In this document: one piece after another, positions 11,101 through 20,907 of the stretch
Layout of the letters: each line of letters starts with the position of its first letter
Numbering within the stretch: position 1 is the stretch's first letter
NCBI GenBank assembly: GCA_030848705.1
Contig: JAUIZM010000017.1
Coordinates: forward strand, 2,356,001-2,420,000
Length of the DNA: 64,000 bases
Direction: 5' to 3'
Source of the DNA: Heracleum sosnowskyi
Lineage: Eukaryota; Streptophyta; Magnoliopsida; Apiales; Apiaceae
Translations under genes and position numbers: made by a program
Notes under the pieces: generated by a model
The model's database searches: none
Seen by the model: only the letters and a program-made list of their open reading frames with translations
What the model was told of the DNA's origin: nothing

Positions 11101-11621
11101 AGCAGTTTCTGTTATATTTCATGAGTGATGGAAGAGTTTATAGAATTGGAGAATCTGATGTAAATCTCAAATCATGGGAAGAACTTGAATATGTACTTTA
11201 TCTGTTAAAAGTTAAGAACAGACATACCCATAATGTTGCTCAAATCTTAAGAGAAAAGATGCTGAGATCAAAAGTGATGCTTGGAGGAGGAGAAGTCTCA
11301 AATGCTTATATTCCAAAGTATAGAGATCATACTGGAAAATTGGTGGAGATGAAGAGAAACAGTGCTAGATTTAAAACTGCACTGGGATTAAAAGTCTTAG
11401 AATTCAATTTAGAGTCAGATAAAGCTCAGTACATTCGGCTAGGGAATGATATGAAGAAGAACAGTATCTATTCTCTGAGGGCTGCCATATATCAAACTGG
11501 TGAAGGAGATCCAGAGTATAAGGAGCTGAAAGAGATTATGATAACTGAACTTGAGAATGCTGAGAGAAGACTGCTGATTGATTATCTCAGGACTGTGCCT
11601 GATATTGAAGAAGTCAAGTAA
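8133..11621 (+). CDS. E1 accessory ORF (aORF), intact, unknown function
   Basis: This 1162-codon ORF lies after pol. The N-terminal domain (about residues 10-270) matches E2's ORF in pattern: a Trp-x-Phe-Phe-Phe block (W143 here, W137 in E2), a following K-x-TN-x3-IP segment, and a F-x-RF-x-QLI-x-N block. A long hydrophilic, acidic/basic middle follows, then a helical, probably coiled-coil part near 590-680, a VKKGE segment coded by an internal polypurine tract (near residue 687), and an imperfect (T/A)SD-x-AQV triplicate near residues 868-898. The C-terminal domain (about 1052-1162) has a counterpart in E3. There is no signal peptide or convincing membrane segment, so an envelope role is not supported. 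The length and lack of stops suggest selection or a recent origin. Nucleic-acid binding or Gag assistance is possible. Confidence 0.8.
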   Translation: MATTAFIASELEFVPNNYSAPVANENAPEAFHLIQSFLSNSDIGTALTAPSKLSATQIRTFWQTGTYDNGGESGSPSIIFEFQEDQFVVTPTTVRDALGLEDFNAFTISVGDSELVRMMREIGYSGPLSKIGQLKRPFLRKEWSFFFDCITRAFGKKCTNWDAIPTDSLQIGYSLLYGSQFDVARLVLTNIGEKMLENRNVVYFSRFCQLIFNHCCPNVEIVEDDVILSFKLHKRIFSDLINKDNKKGEVGPLMLPASVQQFLDNSQQQRVSTAEAGPSVSQPQRSKRSKVRAVKSGEAEVSNVDAVPQRKRMKKRRAHRAKSVAAASSADSETEADEENLHQRKRRLVANQLFGDIIANLDKEPEDTEAPTSKTDDVVEEAAAYSDSRIVDHEDTIPEADQASTELVEPIASHTEIISIDFEKGDEVDQIRVDPVPEAVAVHADATDNDHEDIIFLETLQQSVVEIVQREAEVTAPANSDVPQTVADQVPDATAQSIDEITAENVLEDIHREDDNAEASPIHSNSDIHVEISDIQANSTEEREVQRAASEHFQNMYYNAWANADCIFPAQRAAEFLSDSVKKITNPDVLTSLQATVIQVKSLNNRFDENQQMLTSLRNEVSLRDLTLKADRTYYYTMFKQQARDSEEIKKRLGTVEDNQNAMSAQLTSISTALELLTSVLLSDDVKKGESIPKDKCKDTQTLRRKDDSADGGSKESEKNLLSVQGKRRSKLNSNRLTNSGKEISNSASGSRLKSLIISANPLTDEEIATKMFLEEHGNEATVEDIEAEMLSLAEEHEKKLKDGNYKKKEIKAPRKKEKGIVIKENVNSDQSLQYSRRPVIKNADKGKGKLVEEEQLPKKIYSTSDIAQVETRLPKSTSDAAQVDDAIEVKPASDKAQAVQTQLAPQLKGFLRPVLSETLTLQPVDFSQTRTVLGKESYDKSGLGSHREKRINNRSQDNISLTGSGIGNTQENLDKLESVQLIFHKILKKQFLLYFMSDGRVYRIGESDVNLKSWEELEYVLYLLKVKNRHTHNVAQILREKMLRSKVMLGGGEVSNAYIPKYRDHTGKLVEMKRNSARFKTALGLKVLEFNLESDKAQYIRLGNDMKKNSIYSLRAAIYQTGEGDPEYKELKEIMITELENAERRLLIDYLRTVPDIEEVK
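10191..10205 (+). promoter_or_regulatory. E1 internal polypurine tract inside aORF (candidate central PPT)
   Basis: AAAAAGGGGGAGAG lies in the aORF, encoding part of VKKGE. It shares the GGGGGAGA core with the 3' polypurine tract beside the LTR. E2 (23482-23496) and E3 (37378-37392) have the same purine block at the equivalent point of aORFs that are otherwise strongly diverged. Confidence 0.5.
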
Positions 11622-11770
11622 AGTCTGACTGTAAGTTTTTAATATTTTCTATTCTAAGTCAAATTTAAACTCTGTTTTAAATTAAACTCTGTTATATGTT
11701 AAACACTGCATTTGTTAAAAGGTTTTGACATCATCAATTATATGTTTTAACTTGTACATTTTATTATGAA

Positions 11771-11785
11771 CAAGTTGGGGGAGAT
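11771..11785 (+). promoter_or_regulatory. E1 3' polypurine tract
   Basis: The purine-rich CAAGTTGGGGGAGAT directly precedes the 3' LTR start TGTTAGA. It would prime plus-strand DNA synthesis. Confidence 0.85.
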
Positions 11786-12334
11786 TGTTAGATATAATTG
11801 CTAATGTTTGTTTATCAGTGTTTAAGCAACAGGTACTGACAAGAGTTTATCAGAAGCCAGTCAGAGTTTAGTTAAACTCTGACAGGGTAAAGAGTTTAAT
11901 TGAAGCCGGTCAGAGTTTATTTAAAGTCTGACAAGGTGAAAGTTGAATTAGCTGTCGGTGCAGAATTGAAGATTCTAGAAGCAATATATTCTGAAGATAG
12001 AATGAAGCAGAATATATTGATACAGCTAAGGAGATTGGAATAGAAGACTGAAGCAATCCTTAATTGATATGAATTGTATAGCTAACTTATAGGAATATCA
12101 ATTAGAGATGGATTGTATGTAGCTGTGTACTATATAAACACAGATAGGTTATCCCTAGAAGGGACGCGTGAATATTGATATATTATTCTTGTAACCTAGA
12201 AGCTCTTTGTGATTCATTAACATCATAAAGAGAGAAGCTGTTAATACGATTACAGTTTTATTGATTCATAAACAGTGTTTTTAATTATCGTTATTCTCAT
12301 ACATACTTGATTATATTGTGTATTCGGCCTAACA
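11786..12334 (+). repeat. E1 3' LTR (549 bp)
   Basis: It starts TGTTAG and ends CTAACA. Its last 127 bases equal 1-127. The U3-like part contains a near-perfect hairpin of the element word at 11861-11882 (arms TCAGAGTTTA / TAAACTCTGA, 2-base loop) and a second one-mismatch copy near 11909-11932. A TATATAAAC box near 12131 is a plausible core promoter. Confidence 0.92.
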
Positions 12335-12783
12335 ATATATATTATATAGCAGCGAAGCAGGATGCCTATGGGACGGTACGTACCTCGCAAGGCGTTTCCA
12401 TAAACAGTTTCAGCAGTGATCCCGGGAGTAGTACGGACCAATCGAATCAGGCTACGGCTTTTGGCATTCAACTTATGTATAGACATGAATGGTATTAGAG
12501 GATTGTGAGCATCAGAAGGCTAAGTTGGTAATGTAAGAATACTTAGAAATTGTATCAGTAACAGATTCAAAAGACATTTGGGTATTGTAATAAAAGTTAT
12601 TTATTCCGCAGTTGTTGTATTGTGTCGTTTCTGAGACTCTAACCTGTGTGTGTGTGTGTGTGAGACATATGTTGTGGGGTCATGAGCAGGTGAATTATGA
12701 ATGGTGTGAGTAATACAGGTAAGGCAAGGAGTACATGGATTGTGACAACCCTAAATCCCTGACCCCGGATTTGGGGCTGTTAC
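12335..12783 (+). repeat. Remnant of another LTR (probably gypsy), ending in a hairpin
   Basis: There is no credible gene here. A (TG)n tract lies at about 12644-12661. The segment ends with a palindromic block at 12740-12783 (TGTGACA... to ...CTGTTACA, arms containing AAATCC/GGATTT), typical of one end of many plant gypsy LTRs. It stops exactly where the decayed copia reading frame begins. The family assignment is tentative. Confidence 0.4.
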
Positions 12784-15700
12784 AGGTTTCTTGATTTTAA
12801 ACTAGTGGATACAAAATCCATGACTGAGCAGGCACACGAGTTTGAGATGTTGGTGCATGCTTTGAAGGAGTCCGGAATGGAGCTTCCTGAAAAGTTTCAG
12901 GTTATGGTAGTGATTGAAAAGCTCCCTAAGTCTTGGGAAGAGTTTGCTCTCTCCCTGAAAAGACAGAAAGGAGAGATCACATGGACAAACCTGATGTTGG
13001 ACATCTCTGTGCAGGAACAACACAAGTCCAAACAGGGACATGTGATGCCTGCTGAACATGGGAGTTCGAAGGTGAATGTAGTGACTGTTGGACAGAAAAG
13101 AAAGGCTGTCACTAAGAAGGATAACACTAGGCCTAAAAATGACAAGAACAAGGCTAAGAAACCAAAGACAAACAAACCTTGTTGGTCTTGTGGACAGGTT
13201 GGTCATTGGAGCAAGGACTGTCCTGCAAAGAAAGCAAAGAAAGCTGTTGTGGGAGCACAAGCTAATACTGTGCTTGCAACCACTGATGGGCCTAAGGTTA
13301 ACATGGTTATTGGTGAGGTTGTTGCCTCTGGAACCAATGACGGGTATGTTACCTATAACCCTGTACTTCTTTCCACTTATCTGTCTCATGAATGGTTGAT
13401 TGATACTGGAGCTAATGTACATATTTGTACTGATATTAGTTTATTTGTATCTTATCAACAGAGTCATGGAGTGACAGTGACGATGGGGAATGCTAGTGCT
13501 GCTCAAGTTCTTGGAATAGGAAACGTGGACCTGAAGTTTGCTTCTGGGCGTGTTCTATCCCTCACTAAAGTGCACCATGTTCCTGATATTCGTAGAAATA
13601 TTATAAGTGGAAGTTGTTTAGTTAAGAATGGTTTTGAACTTTCTTTGAAATGTAATAAAGTAGTTATTACACATACTGGTACATTCTTTGGCAAAGGTTA
13701 TTTGTCTGATGGTTTATTTTTAATAAATGTTGAGCCTGTTTTGGGCAGTTTTATTAATGATAGTGTTGCACCTTCTGTTAATTGTGTTGAATCATCCGAT
13801 TTATGGCATGCTAGACTTGGTCATTTAAATGTTGGTGCTCTAAAGAATATGATGAATTTAGAGTTGATTCCAAAGTATGCTATTGAAAAGAAATCTAAAT
13901 GTCAAGTATGTGTGACTGCTAAACAAACTAGGAAACCCTTTCATAATGTTGTTAGGGATTCAGGAGTATTAGATTTAGTACACACTGACATATGTGAATT
14001 TAGTGGCATGTTGACTAAGGATAATAAACGATATTTTATTACATTTATAGATGATTGTAGTAGATACTATTATGTTTATTTACTTAGACATAAAGATAAA
14101 GCACTAGAAAAATTTATTATGTTCAAAACTGAAGCTGAAACACAAACTGGTAAAGTACTTAAACGTTTGAGATCTGATAGAGGTGGTGAGTATACTAGTA
14201 CCTTGTTTAATGAATTTTGCGCAAGAAATGGTATAGTTCATGAGGTGACTCCACCATACACACCTGAGTCTAATGGGGTGGCTAAACGAAAGAACAGAAC
14301 TTTTAAAGATATGATTAACAACATGCTTATTAATTCTGGGTTGCCTAAGTACATGTGGGGAGAAGCTTTGAATACGGCTTGCCATATTCTGAATAGAGTT
14401 CCTCTAAAACATATGGACAAGACACCTTATGAATTATGGAAAAGTAGAAAGACAAGTTTAAAGTATCTTCGTGTGTGGGGGTGCCTTGCAAAGGTGCTTG
14501 TCCCGGAACACAAGAGAAAGAAACTAGGTCCGAAAACTGTTGATTGCATCTTTCTGGGCTATATTGAAACCACTACAGCTATGAGATTTTTAGTATTAAA
14601 ATCTGACATAGATGGTATAATGGCTAAACTATAGTTGAATTTCGTGATGCAACATTCTTTGAGGATGTGTTCCCTATGAAGACTGGCATACCTCAGGATA
14701 TTTCTAATGATGATCCTACTCACACATCGAGTTCTATTCCTGATCATGTGGAAAAGATGACAAATGTGGGGGAAGATCCTAATAGTAGTTCTACTCCTGA
14801 CGAAGTAGACGAACCTAGAAGGAGTAAGCGTGCAAAGGTAGTCAAGGACTTTGGAAGTGATTTTGTCACTTACAATGTCGAGGATGAACCTTTAACTTTC
14901 CGTCAGGCCATGGATTCTTCGGAGTCAAGGCACTGGAAAGGTGCTGTAAAGAGTGAGATTGACTCTATTGTTTCTAATGGAACATGGGAGTTAGTTGATC
15001 TTCCTCCGGGGTGTACTACTATAGGATGTAAATGGATCTTCAAAAGGAAGATGAACCCGGATGGATCAATAGATAAGTATAAGGCTAGACTGGTAGCTAA
15101 GGGTTTTAGGCAAAAGGAAGGCATTGATTACTTTGACACATACTCTCTTGTTGCAAGGATGATGACAATCCGAATGCTTATAGCATTGCCTTCTGTACAT
15201 GGTCTTATCATCCATTAAATGGATGTAAAGACAGCTTTTCTTCATGGTGATCTTGAAGAAGAGATTTATATGGATCAGCCTGAGGGATTTGTTGCTTCGG
15301 GTAACGAGAGGAAAGTATGTAAGTTGATCAAGTCTATATATGGCTTAAAACAAGCTCTGAGAGACTGACATAAAAAGTTTGATGATACTGTTTTAGAATC
15401 AGAATTTGTAGTTAATGAAAGTGACAAATGTGTCTACTATATGGTTAAAGGAAATGAATGTATTATCGTGTGCCTATATGTGGATGATATATTATTGTTT
15501 GGAACCAATATTGGGATTATTAACGAGACAAAAAGTTTCTTGAAAAGGCACTTTGAAATGAAGGATATGGGTGAGGCTAGTGTGATTCTTGGGGTCAAGT
15601 TGACACAGTCAACTGATGGAATAACATTGTCACAATCTCATTATATAGATAAATCTATACTTGAGAAGTATGGTTATTCAAATTGTAGAATCGCTAGTAC

Positions 15701-16466
15701 ACCGTACGATCCTAAAGTTGCCCTAGTCAAGAATAGTTCAGGAATACCTGTGTCTCAGTTAAGGTATTCTCAGATTATTGGGAGTTTGCAATATCTTGCT
15801 AATGTGACTAGACCGGATATTTCTTATTCTGTGTCTAAATTAGCTAGATATACAAGCTGTCCAAACAAGACTCATTGGGAGGCACTAGATAGAGTTCTTA
15901 GATATCTTAAGGGAACTATTTCCCTTGGTTTGCATTATCGAAGATTCCCTGGAGTACTCGAGGGATACAGTGATGCAAGTTGGATAGCTAAGAAATCTGG
16001 TACCAATGGAGTGACTGTATATTTGTTTACCCTAGCAGGTGGGGAAATATCCTGGAAGTCTACTAGACAGAGTTTGATAACTCGGTCTACTTTTGAGGCT
16101 GAGTTGTGTGCACTAGATGCCACGGGGACGGAGGCTGAATGGTTGCATGGACTTATGTCAGTGTTACCTATAGTAAGCAGACCGCTTCCAGCCATTTATG
16201 TTCATTGTGATAGCTGTACAACTATCGACAAGATCAGTAGTGAAAAGTATAATGCTAAAACAAAGAGACACATCCAAGTTAGACTTAAGTCTATAAGGGG
16301 TCTAGTGTCTGAAAGGATTATTGCTGTAGAGTTCATTGGAACTCAGGATAATATAGCTGATCCTTTGACTAAAGGACTTGAGCATGCAGTAGTCCTTAAG
16401 TCTAGGTTGGGGATGGGACTGATAGCAGATAATGATTCATCAGCAACGGGAACCCAATACACCTGA
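12784..16466 (+). pseudogene. E4 gag-pol pseudogene
   Basis: The reading frame runs from the Gag UBN2 region (12784) through a CCHC knuckle (CWSCGQVGHWSKDC, about 13183-13224), protease (DTGAN), integrase zinc module (WHARLGHLN) and integrase core to a break at about 14610-14634. RT resumes at 14667-15218 in another frame. An in-frame TAA at 15216-15218 sits where an IH(Q)MDVK motif is expected, and a TGA near 15366 where Trp is expected. RT palm (YVDD, near 15478) and RNase H follow at 15441-16466. In the integrase, the catalytic Glu of the usual ERKNRT block is Lys (near 14284). The two nonsense changes and this missense are C-to-T or G-to-A, as expected from decay of methylated DNA. Confidence 0.85.
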
Positions 16467-16575
16467 GAGGAGATCCCTTGAAGTGTATTCAATGTGGTAA
16501 TAACAAGCTGTGAGGGTGAGTTGGTAGTACCTTTACTATATACCGTGATACGCACGTATCTGAGTCTATCCCCTG
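12784..16575 (+). mobile_element. Truncated, decayed Ty1/copia element E4 (Tnt1-like)
   Basis: Copia coding sequence begins abruptly inside the Gag UBN2 domain and stops 109 bases after the RNase H end, with no LTR on either side. Both ends are therefore truncated or replaced. The right junction (16575/16576) passes straight into the internal part of the gypsy-like element. E4 is distinct from E1-E3, with a shorter, Tnt1-like gag-pol in a single frame. Confidence 0.85.
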
Positions 16576-17285
16576 TAGGCATGCTCAAGGTTTTGATGGA
16601 AGGTTAAAGACATTATGGGGCCCAAATATATAAAAGAAGGCGTATGAAGTCTAGCAAGGGCGCGCCTTGTGTTGATGAGCAGCTGAATACTAGAACCCAT
16701 AGAAGAGAAAATGGTAAAGGAAGTAAAAAAAAAGCGCGCCTCTCAATAAAAATAATAGGAAGGTTAAAGACATTATGGGGCCCAAATATATAAAAGAAGG
16801 CGTATGAAGTCTAGCAAGGGCGCGCCTTGTGTTGATGAGCAGCTGAATACTAGAACCCATAGAAGAGAAAATGGTAAAGGAAGTAAAAAAAAAGCGCGCC
16901 TCTCAATAAAAATAATAGGAAGATGCATTAAACTAATAAGTAGAGGTTCGAGGACGCGTTAAGAGATTTGTCACAAGACATGCTCTGCAGGCACTGAAAG
17001 CTTCTGTACACGATATCTTTTGTTTCTTACACCGAGTTAGCTCATGTAAGCTTAGAGGTGTCGTGTGCAAGTGTTATCCCTTTCTAAACACTAGAATTCT
17101 CGAAGATATGACTAAAGAATCGAAGGACGCGCCCTCTGAACAGACGCGCCCTCTTTACATCATTAAAGAAGGAAGAAGCTCGAGGACACTTCTTGAAAAA
17201 TAAAAGGTTACAAAGAGATTTTGGCACTTTGGAGATTGAAAATTCCATGCTTCATCTCTGATTTCACATGGAATTGGGGGGTAGT
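16576..17285 (+). repeat. Second copy of LARD internal 3' end (before left LTR)
   Basis: It matches 48007-48557 almost base for base, apart from one extra 160-bp tandem unit and one A. It ends in the same polypurine tract (GGAATTGGGGGGTAG). It carries several GGCGCGCC or near-GGCGCGCC sites and no gene. Its left edge is the E4 truncation point. Confidence 0.85.
16601..16920 (+). repeat. Perfect 160-bp tandem duplication (2 copies)
   Basis: Units 16601-16760 and 16761-16920 are identical by eye. The homologous right-hand region (from about 48032) has a single unit. Each unit contains one GGCGCGCC and one AGCGCGCC site. Confidence 0.93.
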
Positions 17286-18468
17286 TGTTATAGCCAAAAT
17301 TCGGTATCGGGTTTTTAGGGAAGATTCAGGTCAAGTAATAATCAATTGGGGATATCCAAGGTGCAATTAGGGATTGAACTAGTACAACGGAGGCTCAGGG
17401 CTTGTCCTCATAGGGGTGAGGGCGCACCCTCCAGCCGTCCAACCCTTGAGGACTCGTCCTCTAGGTATGGATTGACAACTTGACAGAGAATAACAGCTAG
17501 ATTGACATGGGATTAGCATATGGAAGACTTAGGGCTTGTCCTCATGGGGACAAGGGCACGCCATTTAGGTCGTCCACCCCTTGAGGGCGCGTCCTCTTGG
17601 TTTGAATTTGTAAACTTGATAATGAAGGATGGTTCCCTTGGCTTGGTATTGGCAAAATATTGAAGAATTCCCTCCTAGGATGTGCCCTAGGAGGGGGATG
17701 TCCGTGGCTGAAGGCCTCCTCCTGTATTCAATGGGCGCGCCCTCATTGGGGATGTGGGGTTAATCTTGGTGTGTGCTTTGGGAGCTCTGTTCCTGTACTC
17801 AATGGGCGCGTCCTCATTGGGGAACTTTGGAGTAATCCTGCACTTTGCACCCAAACACTTGGGATCACTTGTCCTGCTATCTGGTGGGTGCTTCTCATTC
17901 GGGGGACAAGGATGCGTCTAGCATTTAAGGTAAGTCATGGCTATACCTGCGTCTATGAATTAAGGAAATAGCTGGTAATGGATAGGACTAGTCCTCGACG
18001 GGGGAAGTTTCCTTATCCATGAAGTCCTGACGTCATAGACGAGCCTTGGGCCTTTGTGACTAGGCATTATCGTTAGACATTCCTAAAGTGAGCTAAAAAT
18101 TCTAAGTAAGGAAAGATATGGAAGTCCTACATTCAAGTAAGGAAAGATATGGAAGTCCTACGTCTAAGTAAGGAAGGCGGTGGAAGATTTTGACTGGACC
18201 TTGAAGATCAGAGACCAAGCCCATGGAGGAAACTTCCTCCCCAAGAACTACGTTGGCTTGATTCCCTATATAAGGGATACGTAGGCACATTGTAAGGGGT
18301 TGGAAGCGAGAGCTCTGAGGCAGCCACCACTAACCCTAAGCAATCTCAGCCACCAATTACACACAACCACCATACTCCGTCGAATTCACCACCCAAGGAC
18401 CACCGTTGTAGATCTGGATTCCGGCGACAAACCTCGAACTTTGTTAATACCAAATTCCTCCGTTAACA
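17286..18468 (+). repeat. LARD left LTR (1183 bp)
   Basis: It starts TGTTATAGCC and ends CGTTAACA, with TGTTA/TAACA terminal inverted repeats. It is the same length as 48558-49740 with about 14 differences, almost all transitions. A TATATAAG box lies near 18267 and the transcript start is probably shortly after. Short ORFs seen in it have no recognisable product. Confidence 0.92.
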
Positions 18469-18470
18469 AA

Positions 18471-18485
18471 TTGGCGCTAGAAGGA
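18471..18485 (+). other. LARD primer binding site (not initiator-Met)
   Basis: TTGGCGCTAGAAGGA begins two bases after the LTR end and has the TGGCGC start common in plant gypsy elements. I do not assign the tRNA with certainty. Confidence 0.6.
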
Positions 18486-18522
18486 GGGGTGCTGATTAAG
18501 ATCATAATCTTTGGAGGAAAAG

Positions 18523-18921
18523 ATGTCACACAATCACAGCGAAAGTTCTTATGATGGTGGTGATTATGACTCAGATGGTAGTGAAGGAGATGAACATGTC
18601 CATCATGAGGGGTAGGAGTGTGCCCGTCATGAGAAGACTCTAGAAAAGCAGGACAACCCTCAAGGGAGGGATGGACAACGTGATGGAAGGTTTCTAACCG
18701 ACACTCTAATGAGGTTGGAATATGTTGACGACGGAGTCCCGATCGTTGAACTCCCCGATGATGAGACTGATGGTCAGAAACGGCCCAGGGATGGTCGAAG
18801 GGCTGAGCAAGACCTGAATGACCAAGAGCGAAGTCTTGCAAGGTTGAAGGAGCGACTTGGCATACTACTCAACAATGATGATTTACGAATGTTTGTATTG
18901 AGAATGATAAAGAAAGGCCTC
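18523..18921 (+). pseudogene. Short broken ORF at LARD 5' end (gag-leader remnant?)
   Basis: An ATG at 18523 opens a Ser/Asp/His-rich frame broken by an in-frame TAG at 18613-18615. The same frame then stays open to 18921 with charged, Arg/Glu-rich sequence. The position, right after the PBS, is where gag should begin, and the composition fits a disordered Gag N-terminus. No capsid, zinc knuckle or pol sequence follows. The family is not recognised. Confidence 0.4.
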
Positions 18922-20907
18922 TAGGGGAGAGCGGCCCCGTGATCCACAGAGAGAGCCCCCTGTTAACAGGTTGTGGCCCCATGGACATGAGCGAGCCCGT
19001 CCTCGTGATAACTCAAGGAGCAATTTGGAAGAGCGGCCCCGTGAATCATAGAGAGCGCCCCCTGAGTACAGGTCGAGGCCCCATGAACACGAGCGAGCCC
19101 CCTCGCATGATAATTCAACTAGACGTCATGATCAAGACTCAAGCTATAGGAGAGATCAGTAAAGGAGGGATAATCGACAGTTCATGAGGCGTGATGCCCG
19201 CTAGTTCCATCTAGGCGCACCCTCGGGGGGTAGGCCGCTTGTCATTACTTCGGTCTCATCTGAGAGCGTAAGCACAGAGGGACAGAGGACACATCCTCAA
19301 GATCCTGATCCCTTCAGGCGCAAGGAAATCCCCAATTTTAGGGCAGCACCACAACCTCAGGTCGGGATACTGGTAACCAATCAGGCTCTGCCCTTGGGGG
19401 GTGATCAACCTCCACCTGTTGAGGACGTGACTTCAAGGTAAAACCGATCTAGTTTTGTTGTGTTCATTGTTATTTGTTCCTTGAATTATTGCAGGAAGAA
19501 GATTGTGAAGGAAAATCCCCAAGAACCCTTAGGGCGCGCCCTAAGGGTGGGGATGGTCAGAAGGTTTCCAACAACTCGCGAAAATTCGACGATTGTTCAA
19601 GACCACACCTCCAAGACGTGTCCTCCAGGTAATTTCTAAAATTTCCAATTCACAGAGAGAGGGAGAAGGTAGAGGAGAGTGGCCCCATGATCCAAAGAGA
19701 GTGCCCCCTGATTACAGGTCGAGGCCCCATGGACATGAGTGAGCCCCTCCGTGAAAAGATAACTTTTATCTTCATAAGACGCGTCTTCACATTCAGGAGA
19801 CATGTTATTCAAGGCGCGCCATAAGCGTATCAACTTCATATTTTGAGACTTCAACTTTAAACATGCTTGTACAAGCCCTCAGGTTGCAGCAAGAAGAAGA
19901 ATATTTGGAGAAGAGACCCCCTGGACCTTAGGATGCGCCCCCTGACTAGTAGGATGCGGCCCTAAGGTAATGAGTGAGTCCCTCCACAGAAGAATGCTAT
20001 TATAAAATGGAATATAAGATTAGAAGGGACTTCGAAATTACCCTCGTCTATTCAGGCCGCCTACGCAAGAGGGCGCGCCCTCATGACGCTATGGGTAGTA
20101 CTGATGCATCTCCCGACTCTTCCTATTAACATAGTATCCTTAAGGTGATACTTCTTCATGAAAAGATGTTTGAAAATACAACTGACGCCTATTGTATGCC
20201 CCTTTGCCGGACAGAGGCGCTAAGGTGCGACCCTAGGCTAGTCTGATGAAGGTCCTCTACACGATAAATTATATAGAAGATAGAAGTGACTAATATTCCC
20301 CTCTAACAGATGCCTCCTTGTGAGATGCCCTTTATAGGATGCCTTTTCGAGAGATGTCTCATATTGAGATGCACTTTCGTGGGTAAAGATTCGAAGTATT
20401 CCATGTCCGGAGAGTGCCCCCTAACTTCTTAATGAAACTTTTGAGGGTGAGGTCCCCGAATAGTCATGCAAGCGTTTGATGAAGTATTTTTAATAAGATG
20501 ATGCTTTGTTTGATTGAAAACGGTCTATGCCTGAATAGTAGACTACAAGGTAAATTAATTACCTCCTAGTCTAGGGGGGTAGTCCATATACCCTAGTCCT
20601 AGTTGAGGCGATGAAAATTTTAAACTTTTTGAAGATACTTGTGAAAGGTTGAGCCCAACAAATATTTTTTATCAGAAAAGATACGCCTATAAGACGCGTC
20701 CACAAGGATGAGTAAACATAGATTTTTCTTGAAATGGAAAACATATTCCCAAAAACTTCCCGAAGAAAAAGTAGAAACTTATGCATGTGCTTTATCATTA
20801 AGGCGCGCCCTCGATTATGCAATATAGAGAAGTGAAGAAAACGTTGTGGTGAAATACTAAAGGCGCGTCCTGGACAAAAGCTAGAGAAAAAGAAGATTAA
20901 ATATATG
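18922..20907 (+). other. LARD internal region, left part, no gene
   Basis: This is non-coding. It carries repeated GGCGCGCC sites at 19533, 19813, 20072 and 20802, the first at the centre of a 22-bp perfect palindrome (19526-19547), plus decayed versions. A block containing AGAGAGTGCCCCCTG, ACAGGTCGAGGCCCCATG and GAGCGAGCCCC recurs near 18940-19100 and 19670-19745, so part of it arose by local duplication. A GATGCC-type repeat lies near 20310-20380. It ends at the E2 target site ATATG. Confidence 0.7.

Larger units (their letters stand above)
1..12334 (+). mobile_element. Sirevirus-like Ty1/copia retrotransposon E1 with accessory ORF (5' end outside window)
   Basis: Order on the + strand: 5' LTR end, initiator-Met-type primer site, gag, pol (protease-integrase-RT-RNase H, the copia order), a 2.3-kb spacer, a 1162-codon accessory ORF, polypurine tract, 3' LTR. 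The last 127 bases of the two LTRs are identical and all three large ORFs are open, so the copy is young and may be autonomous. The large gag with several zinc knuckles, the extra ORF after pol and the GGGGGAG polypurine tract fit the Sirevirus branch of copia; that placement is inference. The left target-site duplication lies outside the window. Confidence 0.9.

Noticed and set aside
8133..11621. Envelope-like protein in E1 (and 22268-26059 in E2)
   Set aside because: I see no signal peptide, no clear membrane segment and no cleavage-like site. Position after pol alone is not evidence for an envelope.
17660..17971. 103-codon ORF in the LARD LTR, repeated at 48932-49243
   Set aside because: Identical coding in both copies follows from LTR duplication. 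There are no recognisable domains and the composition tracks the GC-rich LTR words.
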